Source: Mycobacterium sp. ITM-2016-00318
GTDB lineage: Bacteria > Actinomycetota > Actinomycetes > Mycobacteriales > Mycobacteriaceae
Direction of reading: 5' to 3'
DNA length: 64,000 bases
Assembly (NCBI RefSeq): GCF_002968285.2
Contig: NZ_CP134400.1
Span: 4,216,001-4,280,000 of the forward strand
The notes beneath the pieces are model-generated. The model was given only the letters and a program-made list of their open reading frames with translations. It was not told the DNA's origin and did no database searches. Both the position numbers and the translations under genes were made by a program. Of this stretch, positions 46,265 through 54,740 are shown one piece after another (position 1 is the first letter of the stretch; each line of letters opens with the position of its first letter).

Positions 46265-47482
46265 ATGAGTGAAGCCGTCATTGTCGCGACCGCACGTTCG
46301 CCGATCGGCCGCGCAGGCAAGGGATCGCTGGTCGACATGCGACCCGACGACCTGGCCGCGCAGATAGTGCGCGCCGCGCTCGACAAGGTGCCTTCGCTCG
46401 ACCCGAAGGACATCGACGACCTGATGATGGGCTGCGGGCAGCCCGGCGGTGAGGCCGGTTTCAACATCGGCCGTGCGGTCGCCGTCGAGCTCGGATACGA
46501 CTTCCTGCCCGGCACCACGGTGAATCGGTATTGCTCGTCGTCGCTGCAGACGACGCGGATGGCGTTCCACGCGATCAAGGCGGGCGAGGGCAGTGCGTTC
46601 ATCTCCGCGGGCGTGGAGACCGTGTCGCGGTTCCCGAAGGGCACCTCCGACGGCTGGCCCGACTCGCACAACCCGCTGTTCGCCGACGCCGAGGAGCGGT
46701 CGGTGAGCGCGTCGGCAGGCGCCGAGGAGTGGCATGACCCGCGTCAGGAGGGCCTGCTTCCCGACGTGTACATCGCGATGGGCCAGACCGCCGAGAACGT
46801 CGCGAACTTCACCGGCATCAGTCGCGAGGACCAGGACCACTGGGGTGTGCGCAGCCAGAACCGCGCAGAGGAGGCGATCAACAGCGGCTTCTTCGCACGC
46901 GAGATCTCCCCGGTGACGCTGCCCGACGGGTCGCAGGTCAGCACCGACGACGGGCCGCGTGCAGGCACGACGTACGAGAAGATCAGCCAGCTCAAGCCGG
47001 TGTTCCGGCCGAACGGCACGGTCACCGCCGGCAATGCCTGCCCGCTGAACGACGGCGCGGCGGCGGTAATCGTGATGAGCGATGAGAAGGCCAAGGAGCT
47101 GGGGCTGACGCCGCTGGCGCGCATTGTCGCGACAGGCGTGAGCGGGTTGTCGCCGGAGATCATGGGGCTGGGTCCCATCGAGGCGACGCGCAAGGCTCTT
47201 GCCAACGCGGGCATGACGATCGACGACATCGACCTCTACGAGATCAACGAGGCGTTCGCCGTGCAGGTGCTCGGCTCCGCGCGCGAACTGGGCATGGACC
47301 ACGACAAGCTCAACGTGTCGGGCGGCGCGATCGCGCTGGGCCACCCGTTCGGTATGACGGGTGCGCGCATCACGGCCACCCTGCTGAACAACCTGCAGAC
47401 GCACGACAAGACCTTCGGCCTCGAGACGATGTGCGTCGGCGGCGGCCAGGGCATGGCGATGATCATCGAGCGGCTGTCTTGA
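46265..47482 (+). CDS. fadA3: Acetyl-CoA acetyltransferase/beta-ketothiolase (FadA3-like)
   Basis: The product is a 405-residue thiolase. The acyl-enzyme Cys is in NRYCSSSLQTTRMA near residue 91. The second active-site block is NEAFAVQV with a GGAIALGHPFGMTGAR His motif, and the third is CVGGGQGMAMII with the catalytic Cys. It shortens 3-ketoacyl-CoA in beta-oxidation, or works in reverse. The closest relative I recall is M. tuberculosis FadA3 (Rv1074c), in the same position. An AGGAG sequence stands before the ATG. Confidence 0.94.
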   Translation: MSEAVIVATARSPIGRAGKGSLVDMRPDDLAAQIVRAALDKVPSLDPKDIDDLMMGCGQPGGEAGFNIGRAVAVELGYDFLPGTTVNRYCSSSLQTTRMAFHAIKAGEGSAFISAGVETVSRFPKGTSDGWPDSHNPLFADAEERSVSASAGAEEWHDPRQEGLLPDVYIAMGQTAENVANFTGISREDQDHWGVRSQNRAEEAINSGFFAREISPVTLPDGSQVSTDDGPRAGTTYEKISQLKPVFRPNGTVTAGNACPLNDGAAAVIVMSDEKAKELGLTPLARIVATGVSGLSPEIMGLGPIEATRKALANAGMTIDDIDLYEINEAFAVQVLGSARELGMDHDKLNVSGGAIALGHPFGMTGARITATLLNNLQTHDKTFGLETMCVGGGQGMAMIIERLS

Positions 47483-47510
47483 CGACCCACTGACTCTGCC
47501 GAGGCGCTTC

Positions 47511-47529
47511 GAGTCTGCTGACAGATCGC
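47511..47529 (+). repeat. Copy 1 of a 19-bp direct repeat flanking the DUF559 gene
   Basis: GAGTCTGCTGACAGATCGC recurs as GAGTCTGCGGGCAGATCGC at 48432-48450, in the same orientation, on the other side of the DUF559 gene. It matches at 16 of 19 positions. Confidence 0.75.
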
Positions 47530-47533
47530 CATT

Positions 47534-48403
47534 TCAAAAGTTCTCGCGATCTGGCCGCAGTCTGGAGCGCCAGGCGCGCGCGAGACGGCGCAGAATGTCG
47601 GCACTGGTATTGGTTTTGACGACTCTCAGCCGCGTCCAACCCAGCTCGTACAGATCTTCAGAGCGCTGAATGTCGTACCGATACTGATCCGGGTTGAGGC
47701 GATGGTGCTCTCCGTCGTACTCGAGGGCGAGCATCAGATCGTCCCACCCCATGTCGAGGTAATACCGGCGGCGGCCGTCGGCGCTCGTCACTGGAATCTG
47801 GGTCCGCGGTCGCGGGTAGTCATTTCGAATCACCAACAGCCGCAACCATGTTTCCTTCGGCGACGCTGCGCCAGGGTCGTAGAGGTCGAGGACCTTCGCG
47901 AGTTGGCGCAGCCCGCGTGAGCCGCGGTGCTCCCGGGCGATTCGCAGTATGTCCGGAGTTTGCAGTCCCGTGGCATTACCGAGCGCGTCGAGGTTTGCGA
48001 TTGCCGCATCGAGCGGCCTTCGGCGGACGATGTCGAATCCTGTACGGGCTACCGTGGTGATGCGCATGCCATCGAATTCGCCCAATTCGTCTGTGCGGAA
48101 CGGGTAGTCGTAGGTCCGCAGCCCCCTGGCCGGGCGGGCGTTCGGCCATATCAGCTCGACGGGCGCAGCGTCGTCGACCCACTTGGCGCCATGCAGCGCC
48201 GACGCCGTGAGGCCCGCGATGACACCTTGTCGATGAGACCACAGCCAGCCCGCCTTGGCTCGTTGATGCAACGTCGGAACGGCGTCTTTCTCCAGGTATA
48301 CGTCTGGGAAGACCGCGAAGTACCGCGACCGCAGTTCATGCTTGCGAATCGCTCCGGCGACTACTGCCTCACTGCCGACGAACGGCGCGTCGAACCTTGC
48401 CAT
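47534..48403 (-). CDS. DUF559 / Vsr-like endonuclease-fold protein with AbiEi-like N-terminus (Rv1073-like)
   Basis: The product has 289 residues. The N-terminal half resembles AbiEi-type antitoxin/regulator proteins: a winged-helix region (FVGSEAVVAGAIRKHELRSRYFAVFPDVYL) and GVIAGLTASALHGAKWV. The C-terminal half resembles DUF559 restriction-endonuclease-like domains: SPKETWLRLLVIRNDYPRPRTQIPV and YYLDMGWDDLMLALEYDGEHHRLN, with an E...D...ExDGxxH pattern akin to PD-(D/E)xK. Such proteins are frequent and sporadic in mycobacteria. Nuclease activity is unproved. It is flanked by 19-bp direct repeats and has no partner toxin gene nearby. Confidence 0.82.
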   Translation of the reverse strand: MARFDAPFVGSEAVVAGAIRKHELRSRYFAVFPDVYLEKDAVPTLHQRAKAGWLWSHRQGVIAGLTASALHGAKWVDDAAPVELIWPNARPARGLRTYDYPFRTDELGEFDGMRITTVARTGFDIVRRRPLDAAIANLDALGNATGLQTPDILRIAREHRGSRGLRQLAKVLDLYDPGAASPKETWLRLLVIRNDYPRPRTQIPVTSADGRRRYYLDMGWDDLMLALEYDGEHHRLNPDQYRYDIQRSEDLYELGWTRLRVVKTNTSADILRRLARAWRSRLRPDRENF

Positions 48404-48430
48404 GGCTCGACTTTGGCGCGTTCACCTCGC

Positions 48431-48486
48431 CGAGTCTGCGGGCAGATCGCGATCTGTGGACGAAACGCGATCTGTGAGCAGTTTCG
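48431..48486. repeat. Imperfect inverted repeat upstream of the DUF559 gene
   Basis: The left arm (48431-48451) contains CAGATCGCG and the right arm (48466-48486) contains CGCGATCTG. These pair over 9 bp, followed by a GCAG/CTGC match beyond a 3-nt internal loop. The left arm is copy 2 of the direct repeat that flanks the gene. It belongs to the same hairpin family as 7795 and 19679. Confidence 0.6.
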
Positions 48487-48507
48487 GCGAATAGTGAGCG
48501 CAAGAAG

Positions 48508-48533
48508 AAAGCCCCCGGCGTGCCGGGGGCTTT
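48508..48533 (-). terminator. Rho-independent terminator of the Bax-inhibitor-like gene
   Basis: AAAGCCCCCGGC (48508-48519) and GCCGGGGGCTTT (48522-48533) form a perfect 12-bp stem with a 2-nt loop. On the minus strand the hairpin is followed by TTTCTTCTTG, a U-rich tail. It lies 15 bp beyond the stop codon of the 48549 gene. Confidence 0.88.
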
Positions 48534-48548
48534 CGTCGTAGATGGTCG

Positions 48549-49403
48549 TCAATCGCTTTGCAAGATGGACAGCAGACGCAGGATCTCGATGTAGAGCCAG
48601 ACCAGCGTGACGGTCAGGCCCAGTGCGACACCCCATGCCGCCTTCTCCGGCGCGCCTGCACGGATCATCTGGTCGGCGGCGTCGAAGTCGAGCAGGAAGC
48701 TGAACGCTGCCAGACCGATGCACACCAGCGAGAAGATGATCGCGATCGGGCCGTTGCCGCGAAGGCCGAGACCCTCACCGCCGCCGACACCGAACATCGC
48801 CAGCACGAAGTTGCCGAGCGCGAGCACCAACACACCGAAGATGCCGGCGATGATCATGCGAGTGAACTTCGGGGTGACGCGGATGGCGCCGGTCTTGTAG
48901 ACGACGAGCATGCCGATGAACACGCCGATGGTGGCGAGGATGGCCTGCCCGATGAGGGCACCGGCGCTGGCACCGGAGACATAGAGGTTGGCGAGCAGGA
49001 ACGAGATCGCGCCGAGGAACAGGCCCTCGAGGGCCGCGTAGGTCAGCACGATCGCGGGGTTGTCCTGCTTGCGGCCGAACGTGGCGATCAGCACCACTAC
49101 CAGCCCGCCGAGGCCGCCGACCAGGGCGAACGGCATCGCCAGCGCAAGGTTGCCTGCGACAAGGAAGTACGAGACGACCGCAACGGCGCTGAGCACCGCC
49201 AGCGTGACGCCCGTCTTCGTGACGACGTCGTCGATGGTCATCGGACGCGAAACCCCGGTCTGCTGCCGGTCGGGGTACTGCGTCACATACGGGTCGGCAT
49301 GTACTGCCGCAGCACCGGCGCCTGCGGCTCCGGTACCGAACTGCGCGTATCCGCCCTGCGTCTTCGGCAGGGAACGAAATACCGGGTTGCTGCTCTCGCG
49401 CAC
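48549..49403 (-). CDS. Bax inhibitor-1 / YccA-family membrane protein (Rv1072-like)
   Basis: The product has 284 residues. A Gly/Ala-rich cytoplasmic N-terminus (~55 residues) precedes seven predicted membrane helices. Family blocks include TYAALEGLFLGAISFLL and LDFDAADQMIRAGAPEKAAWGVALGLTVTLVWLYIEILRLLSIL, where the conserved Asp pair and terminal helix of BI-1/YccA proteins are recognisable. Relatives act as pH-dependent calcium leak channels or protease (FtsH) modulators. The role here is unknown. The GTG start has AGGAGAGG upstream. A canonical terminator follows at 48508. Confidence 0.93.
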   Translation of the reverse strand: MRESSNPVFRSLPKTQGGYAQFGTGAAGAGAAAVHADPYVTQYPDRQQTGVSRPMTIDDVVTKTGVTLAVLSAVAVVSYFLVAGNLALAMPFALVGGLGGLVVVLIATFGRKQDNPAIVLTYAALEGLFLGAISFLLANLYVSGASAGALIGQAILATIGVFIGMLVVYKTGAIRVTPKFTRMIIAGIFGVLVLALGNFVLAMFGVGGGEGLGLRGNGPIAIIFSLVCIGLAAFSFLLDFDAADQMIRAGAPEKAAWGVALGLTVTLVWLYIEILRLLSILQSD

Positions 49404-49558
49404 CGTCGGTTCCTCTCCTGTGCTGTCGTTCGCCTATTGACGAACACTTTCTCAACGATCGGCCACCTGGTCTGGTTCCCGAAGAAACCTCCCAGGTCTT
49501 TCACAGGAAAGCCTACCCGTAGCGGGGCCCCGCAGCGGCACGTTCTACATTGCATGAC

Positions 49559-50632
49559 GTGGGCGAAAACGAGGATGTCCTAGTAACGGTCGCCGGCGGA
49601 ATAGGGCTGATCAGCCTCAACCGGCCCAAGGCGATCAACTCGCTGACCCACCCCATGGTCTCAGCCATCTCTCAGGCACTGACCGAATGGCGGGATGACG
49701 ACGCAGTACACGCCATCGTGTTGTCCGGCGAGGGCGAACGCGGCCTGTGCGCGGGCGGGGACATCGTCGAGGTTTACAACAGCGCTCGCGGCGACCACGG
49801 CGTGGCCAGTTCCTTCTGGTGGGACGAATATCGGATGAACGCCTACATCGCGCGCTATCCCAAGCCGTTCGTCTCGCTGATGGACGGCATCGTGATGGGC
49901 GGCGGCGTCGGCGTCAGCGCGCACGGCAGTCATCGTGTCGTCACCGACACCACGAAAATGGCCATGCCCGAGGTGGGTATCGGCTTCATCCCCGACGTCG
50001 GGGGGACGTACATCCTTTCGCGCGCGCCGGGGTTGCTGGGGTATCACGCCGCGCTGACGGGAGCGCCGTTCGCCGCCGGTGACGCGATCGCGATGGGCTT
50101 TGCCGACCACTTCGTGCCGCACGACGAACTCGCCGAGTTCAAGGCAGCGATCATCGCCGACGGTATCGACGCCGCCCTGGCCTCGTACGCGACGGATCCG
50201 CCGGCGAGTGAGCTACTGGCACAACGGCAATGGATCGACGAGTGCTACGCGGGGGAGACCGTCGAGGACATCGTCGCCGCGCTGCGCGGTCAGGACGCAG
50301 GCCCCGCCGGGCACACTGGCGGCACCGCCGCCGTCGACGCGGCCAACCTCATCATGACCCGCTCCCCCGTATCGCTCTCGGTCGCGCTGGAAGCGGTGCG
50401 CCGCGCGGCCAAGCTCGAAACCCTGGAAGACGTCCTGCGCCAGGAATATCGGACATCATGCGGGTCGCTGCGCAGCCACGACCTCGTCGAAGGCATTCGC
50501 GCACAGGTGATCGACAAGGACCGCAAGCCGAAGTGGTCGCCCCCATCAGTCGCGGCGGTCACCAAGGACGACATCGACGCGTACTTCACACCGCAGGGTC
50601 CCGACCTGACCTTCCCCGAGGAGAAGCAATGA
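49559..50632 (+). CDS. echA9: 3-hydroxyisobutyryl-CoA hydrolase-like enoyl-CoA hydratase family protein (EchA9-like)
   Basis: The product has 357 residues and is of the ECH_2 type. It begins [33 protein letters not shown] and carries [39 protein letters not shown] and [20 protein letters not shown], the pattern of 3-hydroxyisobutyryl-CoA hydrolases of valine breakdown. The start is reset to GTG at 49559 because TACATT (49546-49551) lies exactly 7 nt upstream. A TTG at 49550 would place the start within that promoter. It is followed by echA8. Confidence 0.92.
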   Translation: MGENEDVLVTVAGGIGLISLNRPKAINSLTHPMVSAISQALTEWRDDDAVHAIVLSGEGERGLCAGGDIVEVYNSARGDHGVASSFWWDEYRMNAYIARYPKPFVSLMDGIVMGGGVGVSAHGSHRVVTDTTKMAMPEVGIGFIPDVGGTYILSRAPGLLGYHAALTGAPFAAGDAIAMGFADHFVPHDELAEFKAAIIADGIDAALASYATDPPASELLAQRQWIDECYAGETVEDIVAALRGQDAGPAGHTGGTAAVDAANLIMTRSPVSLSVALEAVRRAAKLETLEDVLRQEYRTSCGSLRSHDLVEGIRAQVIDKDRKPKWSPPSVAAVTKDDIDAYFTPQGPDLTFPEEKQ

Positions 50633-50729
50633 CCGACCGAAGACGACCGCGAGCGAGGATCGCTGGGCCCACGCCCGCAGGGCAGGGGACGAGGAACGAG
50701 CGGAGACCGAAACGAGTGGGAGTCGAGCA

Positions 50730-51509
50730 ATGACCCAGAGCTACGAGACCATCCTCGTCGAGCGCGACGAGCGCGTCGGCACCATCACGCTGAACCGGCC
50801 GAAGGCGCTCAACGCCCTCAACAGCCAGGTGATGCACGAAGTGACCACCGCCGCAGCCGAATTCGACAATGACCCCGGCATCGGCGCCATCCTCATCACC
50901 GGCAACGAAAAGGCGTTCGCGGCGGGTGCCGACATCAAGGAGATGTCGGAACTGTCCTTCGGAGACGTGTTCGGACAGGACTTCTTCGCGCCGTGGGCCA
51001 AGCTGGCGGCGGTGCGCACCCCGCTGATCGCCGCGGTGGCGGGTTACGCGCTCGGCGGCGGCTGCGAGCTGGCGATGATGTGCGATCTGATGATCGCTGC
51101 CGACACCGCGAAATTCGGCCAGCCCGAGATCAAGCTCGGCGTGTTGCCCGGCATGGGCGGCTCTCAGCGGCTGACCCGCGCGATCGGTAAGGCGAAGGCG
51201 ATGGACCTCATTCTCACCGGTCGCACCATCGACGCCGAGGAAGCCGATCGCAGCGGCCTCGTCTCGCGGGTAGTGCCCGCCGACGAGCTGATCCGTGAGG
51301 CAAAGGCGGTGGCCACCACCATCTCTCAGATGTCGCTGTCGGCGTCGCGGATGGCGAAGGAGGCCGTCAACCGTGCCTTCGAGTCGTCGCTGACGGAGGG
51401 CTTGCTTTACGAGCGCAGGCTGTTCCACGCGGCGTTCGCCACCGCCGACCAGACCGAAGGCATGAACGCCTTCAGCGAGAAGCGCCCACCGAACTTCACG
51501 CACAGCTAA
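50730..51509 (+). CDS. echA8: Enoyl-CoA hydratase (EchA8-like)
   Basis: The product is a 259-residue crotonase-fold hydratase adding water to trans-2-enoyl-CoA in beta-oxidation. Typical blocks are [78 protein letters not shown] (with the two catalytic Glu), and the terminal [26 protein letters not shown]. tuberculosis EchA8 is an essential-type hydratase with a similar sequence. A GTCGAGCA spacer precedes the ATG. The 97-bp gap to echA9 contains only GC-rich linker sequence. Its stop codon forms part of the promoter of the next gene. Confidence 0.96.
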   Translation: MTQSYETILVERDERVGTITLNRPKALNALNSQVMHEVTTAAAEFDNDPGIGAILITGNEKAFAAGADIKEMSELSFGDVFGQDFFAPWAKLAAVRTPLIAAVAGYALGGGCELAMMCDLMIAADTAKFGQPEIKLGVLPGMGGSQRLTRAIGKAKAMDLILTGRTIDAEEADRSGLVSRVVPADELIREAKAVATTISQMSLSASRMAKEAVNRAFESSLTEGLLYERRLFHAAFATADQTEGMNAFSEKRPPNFTHS

Positions 51510-51512
51510 TCT
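51507..51512 (+). promoter_or_regulatory. -10 of the Rv1069c-like gene, built from the echA8 stop codon
   Basis: TAATCT starts with the TAA stop of echA8 (51507-51509) and is followed by 6 nt and the GTG at 51519. No ribosome-binding sequence precedes that GTG, so a separate leaderless transcript is predicted. Confidence 0.55.
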
Positions 51513-51518
51513 GCCTGG

Positions 51519-53219
51519 GTGACTGACACCGCGGAGGCGACGGAAGAAGCAGCTCCGCAACAGGACCCGCCGCAGCACAAGCCGACCTGGTGGCAACGGC
51601 ACTACACGTTCACCGGGACCGTCCTCGCGCTGGTGTTCCTGTGGTTGTCGCTGACCCCGTCGTTGCTGCCCCGCGGCCCGGTGTTCCAAGGGCTCGTCAG
51701 CGGGGCGGCAGGCGCGATCGGCTACGGCATCGGGGTCTTCCTCGTGTGGCTGGTGCAGTTCATGCTCTCGAGGGACGCCAGCCCGCATGCGCCGGGTTGG
51801 GCGTGGCTCGCGGTGGTCGTCGTCGGGGTCATCGGCCAGATTCTGATGATCATCTACTTCCACATCTGGCAGGACGAGGTACGCGACCTCAACGACGTTC
51901 CGCGAATGACATTCTGGGAGCATCCCCTGACCGCGGTGCTCGCCATCGTCGTGCTTTTCGTCTTCGTCGAAGTCGGCCAGCTGATCGGCAGGCTGGTCAA
52001 GTTCCTGGTCAGGCAGTTGAATCACATTGCACCGCCACGTGTCTCGGCGGTTGTCGTGGTCGTTTTGTTGTTCGCGCTTGCCATCGCGCTCCTCAACGGT
52101 GTCGTCGTCCGAGTGGGAATGGACTACATCAACAAGACCTTCAGCGCGGTCAACGACGAGACCGATCCCGACATCCCCGCGCCGACGTCGACGCTGCGGT
52201 CCGGTGGCCCCGATTCACTGGTCACCTGGGAGTCGCTCGGCCACCAGGGTCGGGTCTTCGTGTCAGGGGGCCCCAGCATCGGCGACCTGACGACATTCAA
52301 CGGCAAGCCCGCCATCGAGCCGATCCGCGCCTACGCGGGCCTGAATTCCGCCGACGGCATCAAGGCGACCGCAGCGCTGGCCGCCGAGGAGCTGCGGGCC
52401 AAAGGCGGTCTCGACCGCGACGTGATTGCTGTGGCGACGACGACAGGCACCGGCTGGATCAACGAGGCCGAGGCGGGCGCACTGGAGTACATGTACAACG
52501 GCAACACCGCGATCGTGAGCATGCAGTATTCGTTCCTGCCGAGCTGGCTGTCCTTTCTCGTCGACAAGGAGAACGCGCGCCAGTCCGGTCAGGCGTTGTT
52601 CGAGGCCGTCGACGCGATGATCCGCGAAATGCCCGAGGCGCAACGACCCAAGCTGGTGGTCTTCGGTGAGAGCCTGGGCTCGTTCGGCGGTGAGGCGCCG
52701 TTCCTGGCGCTGAACAACGTCATCGCCCGCACCGACGGCGCGCTGTATTCCGGACCGACGTTCAACAACACGATCTGGAAAGACCTCACCCACAACCGCG
52801 ACAAGGATTCGCCGGAGTGGCTGCCGATCTACGACAAGGGCGAGAACGTCAGATTCGTCGCGCGGCCGGACAACCTGCACCGCCCCGACGACCCGTGGGG
52901 TAGGCCGCGTGCGGTCTACCTACAGCACGCATCGGACCCGATCGCATGGTGGAACCCCGATCTGCTCTTCGCTGAACCGGATTGGCTGCGCGAGCCTCGC
53001 GGCTACGACCTGTCCGGACGCATGCAGTGGATCCCGGTGGTGACGTTCCTCCAAGTGTCCGCAGACATGGCCGTCGCCATCGACGTGCCCGACGGGCACG
53101 GCCACGTATACATCCGTGACGTCGCGAACGCTTGGGCCGCCATCTTGCAGCCGCCGGGATGGACACCGGCGAAGACGGAGGAGCTGCGGCCGATGTTGTT
53201 GCGGGGTTACTCCAGCTGA
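51519..53219 (+). CDS. Alpha/beta-hydrolase membrane protein (Rv1069c-like, abhydrolase_9 type)
   Basis: The product has 566 residues. The N-terminal ~220 form four or five membrane helices (FTGTVLALVFLWLSLTPSLLPRG, LAVVVVGVIGQILMIIYF, VVVVVLLFALAIALLNGVVV). The soluble domain then has the hydrolase elbow LVVFGESLGSFGGEAPF and a C-terminal DGHGHVYIRDVANAWA. Domain order matches the abhydrolase_9 family of actinobacteria, whose substrate is unknown. It might act on membrane lipids. The stop lies 2 bp before the rhodanese stop on the other strand. The GTG start is set by the leaderless promoter at 51507. Confidence 0.9.
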   Translation: MTDTAEATEEAAPQQDPPQHKPTWWQRHYTFTGTVLALVFLWLSLTPSLLPRGPVFQGLVSGAAGAIGYGIGVFLVWLVQFMLSRDASPHAPGWAWLAVVVVGVIGQILMIIYFHIWQDEVRDLNDVPRMTFWEHPLTAVLAIVVLFVFVEVGQLIGRLVKFLVRQLNHIAPPRVSAVVVVVLLFALAIALLNGVVVRVGMDYINKTFSAVNDETDPDIPAPTSTLRSGGPDSLVTWESLGHQGRVFVSGGPSIGDLTTFNGKPAIEPIRAYAGLNSADGIKATAALAAEELRAKGGLDRDVIAVATTTGTGWINEAEAGALEYMYNGNTAIVSMQYSFLPSWLSFLVDKENARQSGQALFEAVDAMIREMPEAQRPKLVVFGESLGSFGGEAPFLALNNVIARTDGALYSGPTFNNTIWKDLTHNRDKDSPEWLPIYDKGENVRFVARPDNLHRPDDPWGRPRAVYLQHASDPIAWWNPDLLFAEPDWLREPRGYDLSGRMQWIPVVTFLQVSADMAVAIDVPDGHGHVYIRDVANAWAAILQPPGWTPAKTEELRPMLLRGYSS

Positions 53220-53221
53220 CG

Positions 53222-53605
53222 TCAGTTGAGCTCCGCCAGAACCCCTTCAGCCTTCAAGGCGTGATAGCCGCCGATCACATCGGTCGACTTGTGCAGCCCG
53301 AGGTCGATCAACGATGCGGCGGCAAGGCTCGAGGTGTATCCCTCCGAGCACAGCACCACCCATTCCACGTCGTCGTCGACGGCCTCGGGAATCTTGGCGT
53401 CGCTGGTGGGATCGCAGCGCCACTCCAACACATTGCGTTCGATCACCAACGCTGCAGGAACGTGACCCTCGCGGTCGCGCTGCGCCTGCGGGCGGATGTC
53501 TACGAGCACCGCGCCGCGTTCGAGCGCACCGGCCACTGCGTCGGCGGGCATCCGCGCGAGCCGCGCGCGGGCGGCATCGAGCACCTTGTCGATACGGCTG
53601 GACAT
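53222..53605 (-). CDS. Rhodanese-domain sulfurtransferase (Rv1066-like)
   Basis: The product is a 127-residue single rhodanese domain. DIRPQAQRDREGHVPAALVIERNVLEWR gives the N-terminal part. The active-site loop is VVLCSEGYTSSLAAASLIDLG with a catalytic Cys that carries a persulfide. It moves sulfane sulfur between thiols such as mycothiol or cysteine persulfide. It starts 7 bp after the cysteine dioxygenase gene and is certainly cotranscribed with it. Together they handle excess cysteine sulfur. A leaderless Cys-Cys sORF at 54196 probably controls the operon. Confidence 0.93.
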   Translation of the reverse strand: MSSRIDKVLDAARARLARMPADAVAGALERGAVLVDIRPQAQRDREGHVPAALVIERNVLEWRCDPTSDAKIPEAVDDDVEWVVLCSEGYTSSLAAASLIDLGLHKSTDVIGGYHALKAEGVLAELN

Positions 53606-53612
53606 TGATTCG

Positions 53613-54158
53613 CTATCCTTCCGGGCCGTCGGTGAGTTCGGTTCGATTGCGGCGCAGTGTGTTGCGCCTCGTCACTTCGTAATACGACATCGCGGTCAGC
53701 GGCGGGGAGTAAGCGTGCACGCTCAGCGTAGGGCCCGCGACGGTGATGCTGGACGTCGGCGCCCAGATGACATCGTGCACCCAGCCGAGCGGGAATGCCG
53801 CCTGATCACCCGCTTCAAGCCTGCGGCGACGCAATGTCTCGCCGTCCCAACGGAATTCGTCGAGCGCACCGGACAGCAGCGTCAGCGCGCCGAGTGAGCC
53901 GCCGTGGTCGTGCAGCTCGGTCGCGTGATCCTTGACCCAGCTGATCAACCAGATGTCCAGCTCGTCGTCGCCGTGGATGCGCGTGTACCACCGCTCGTCG
54001 GCGGGCAGTCCGCCGGCCGGCAGCAGGTGGTTGTAGCGGCCGCTGAGGACACCGTCGGCGGCTTCGTCGACCGCGTTGAGCAGATCCGGCACGCGCAGCC
54101 GGGTGGGCGCGGAGCGGACGGGCGCGGCAAGAGATGGTACGGACAGGGCGGAAACCAT
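53613..54158 (-). CDS. Cysteine dioxygenase type I (Rv1065-like)
   Basis: The product is a 181-residue cupin. It oxidises cysteine to cysteine sulfinate with a non-heme iron. The metal-binding motif is TELHDHGGSLGALTLLSGALDEFRWDG, with two His ligands in HDHGGS and a further His in GWVHDV. The C-terminal YSPPL is typical of bacterial CDO proteins. The start MVSALSVPSL has GGAG 6 nt upstream; the longer frame up to 54221 overlaps the sORF. It is operonic with the rhodanese. The upstream sORF suggests cysteine-responsive control. Confidence 0.88.
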   Translation of the reverse strand: MVSALSVPSLAAPVRSAPTRLRVPDLLNAVDEAADGVLSGRYNHLLPAGGLPADERWYTRIHGDDELDIWLISWVKDHATELHDHGGSLGALTLLSGALDEFRWDGETLRRRRLEAGDQAAFPLGWVHDVIWAPTSSITVAGPTLSVHAYSPPLTAMSYYEVTRRNTLRRNRTELTDGPEG

Positions 54159-54195
54159 GGGAGCTCCAGAAGAGACGACGGGCAGGGGTCGGCTG

Positions 54196-54258
54196 TCAGG
54201 CCGTACAACACTCCCCAGCACGCGGGTGGGCCCACGCCACTCCGGTCCGCTCCATCAC
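54196..54258 (-). CDS. Leaderless Cys-Cys sORF, putative cysteine attenuator of the CDO-rhodanese operon
   Basis: The frame GTG-ATG-GAG codes for VMERTGVAWAHPRAGECCTA (20 residues) and ends at 54196-54198. Two adjacent TGT (Cys) codons lie four codons before the stop. An AACACT hexamer (54266-54271) lies 7 nt upstream of the GTG, the leaderless geometry; the GTG has no ribosome-binding site. The stop is 37 nt before the cysteine dioxygenase ATG. Short leaderless ORFs with consecutive Cys codons are known in mycobacteria as cysteine-responsive attenuators of sulfur operons. Here only two Cys codons occur, so the response may be modest. ATG at 54255 would be an equally good start. Confidence 0.6.
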   Translation of the reverse strand: MMERTGVAWAHPRAGECCTA

Positions 54259-54286
54259 GTCGGCGAGTGTTGCATAGATTGGCTGC

Positions 54287-54712
54287 ATGCGCCTCTACTC
54301 CCTTTGCGTCGCGGTGTCCGCGACGACGTTTGCGATCACCGGTTGTTCCTCGGGAGGCGACAGTGGCGAGCCCACGTCGGCGCCGCCGACGACGACCGCG
54401 GCCAGCTCGGAAACGCACACCCCGGCCCCTGGCGCCGTCGAGGTCTCGCCGGGAGGCGTGACCACCGCGGTCGGGTCGGACGCCGAGTCGACCGAAGAGG
54501 AGTACTCGCAGGCCTGCCAGGCCGCGAAGGTGTGGATCGACCAGCAGGGCGGCGATCGGAAGTCGCAGGTCGAGGCCTACCTCAAGCAGATCCAGGATCC
54601 CAACACACCGCCGGGTCCGGCCACGTACGGCACCCCGTGGGCGCAACTGTCCCCCGCTCGGCAGGCGGCTGCCATCGTCGCGGTCCAAGCGGGCGCCGAC
54701 TCGCTCTGCTGA
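54287..54712 (+). CDS. lpqV: Lipoprotein LpqV
   Basis: The product is a 141-residue lipoprotein. The signal peptide MRLYSLCVAVSATTFAITGC ends in a lipobox (ITGC) with the Cys at residue 20. A Ser/Thr/Pro-rich linker follows, then a helical domain (EEEYSQACQAAKVWIDQQGGDRKSQVEAYLKQIQ, GPATYGTPWAQLSPARQAAAIVAVQAGADSLC). It is exported and anchored to the outer face of the plasma membrane. M. tuberculosis LpqV (Rv1064c) occupies the same place. The ATG has TAGATT 6 nt upstream (54275-54280). Its promoter is divergent from and partly interleaved with the Cys-Cys sORF promoter. Confidence 0.92.
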   Translation: MRLYSLCVAVSATTFAITGCSSGGDSGEPTSAPPTTTAASSETHTPAPGAVEVSPGGVTTAVGSDAESTEEEYSQACQAAKVWIDQQGGDRKSQVEAYLKQIQDPNTPPGPATYGTPWAQLSPARQAAAIVAVQAGADSLC

Positions 54713-54740
54713 GTTCAAATCACGTGTGCGAGAAAGTCCG

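Noticed and set aside
49530..49546. A KstR site upstream of echA9
   Set aside because: Only the right half, CACGTTCTA, resembles the motif; the AAC half is absent (GGC instead).
50633..50729. Possible functional RNA between echA9 and echA8
   Set aside because: The 97-bp linker is GC-rich with weak, short complementarities only. No promoter or stable stem was seen.
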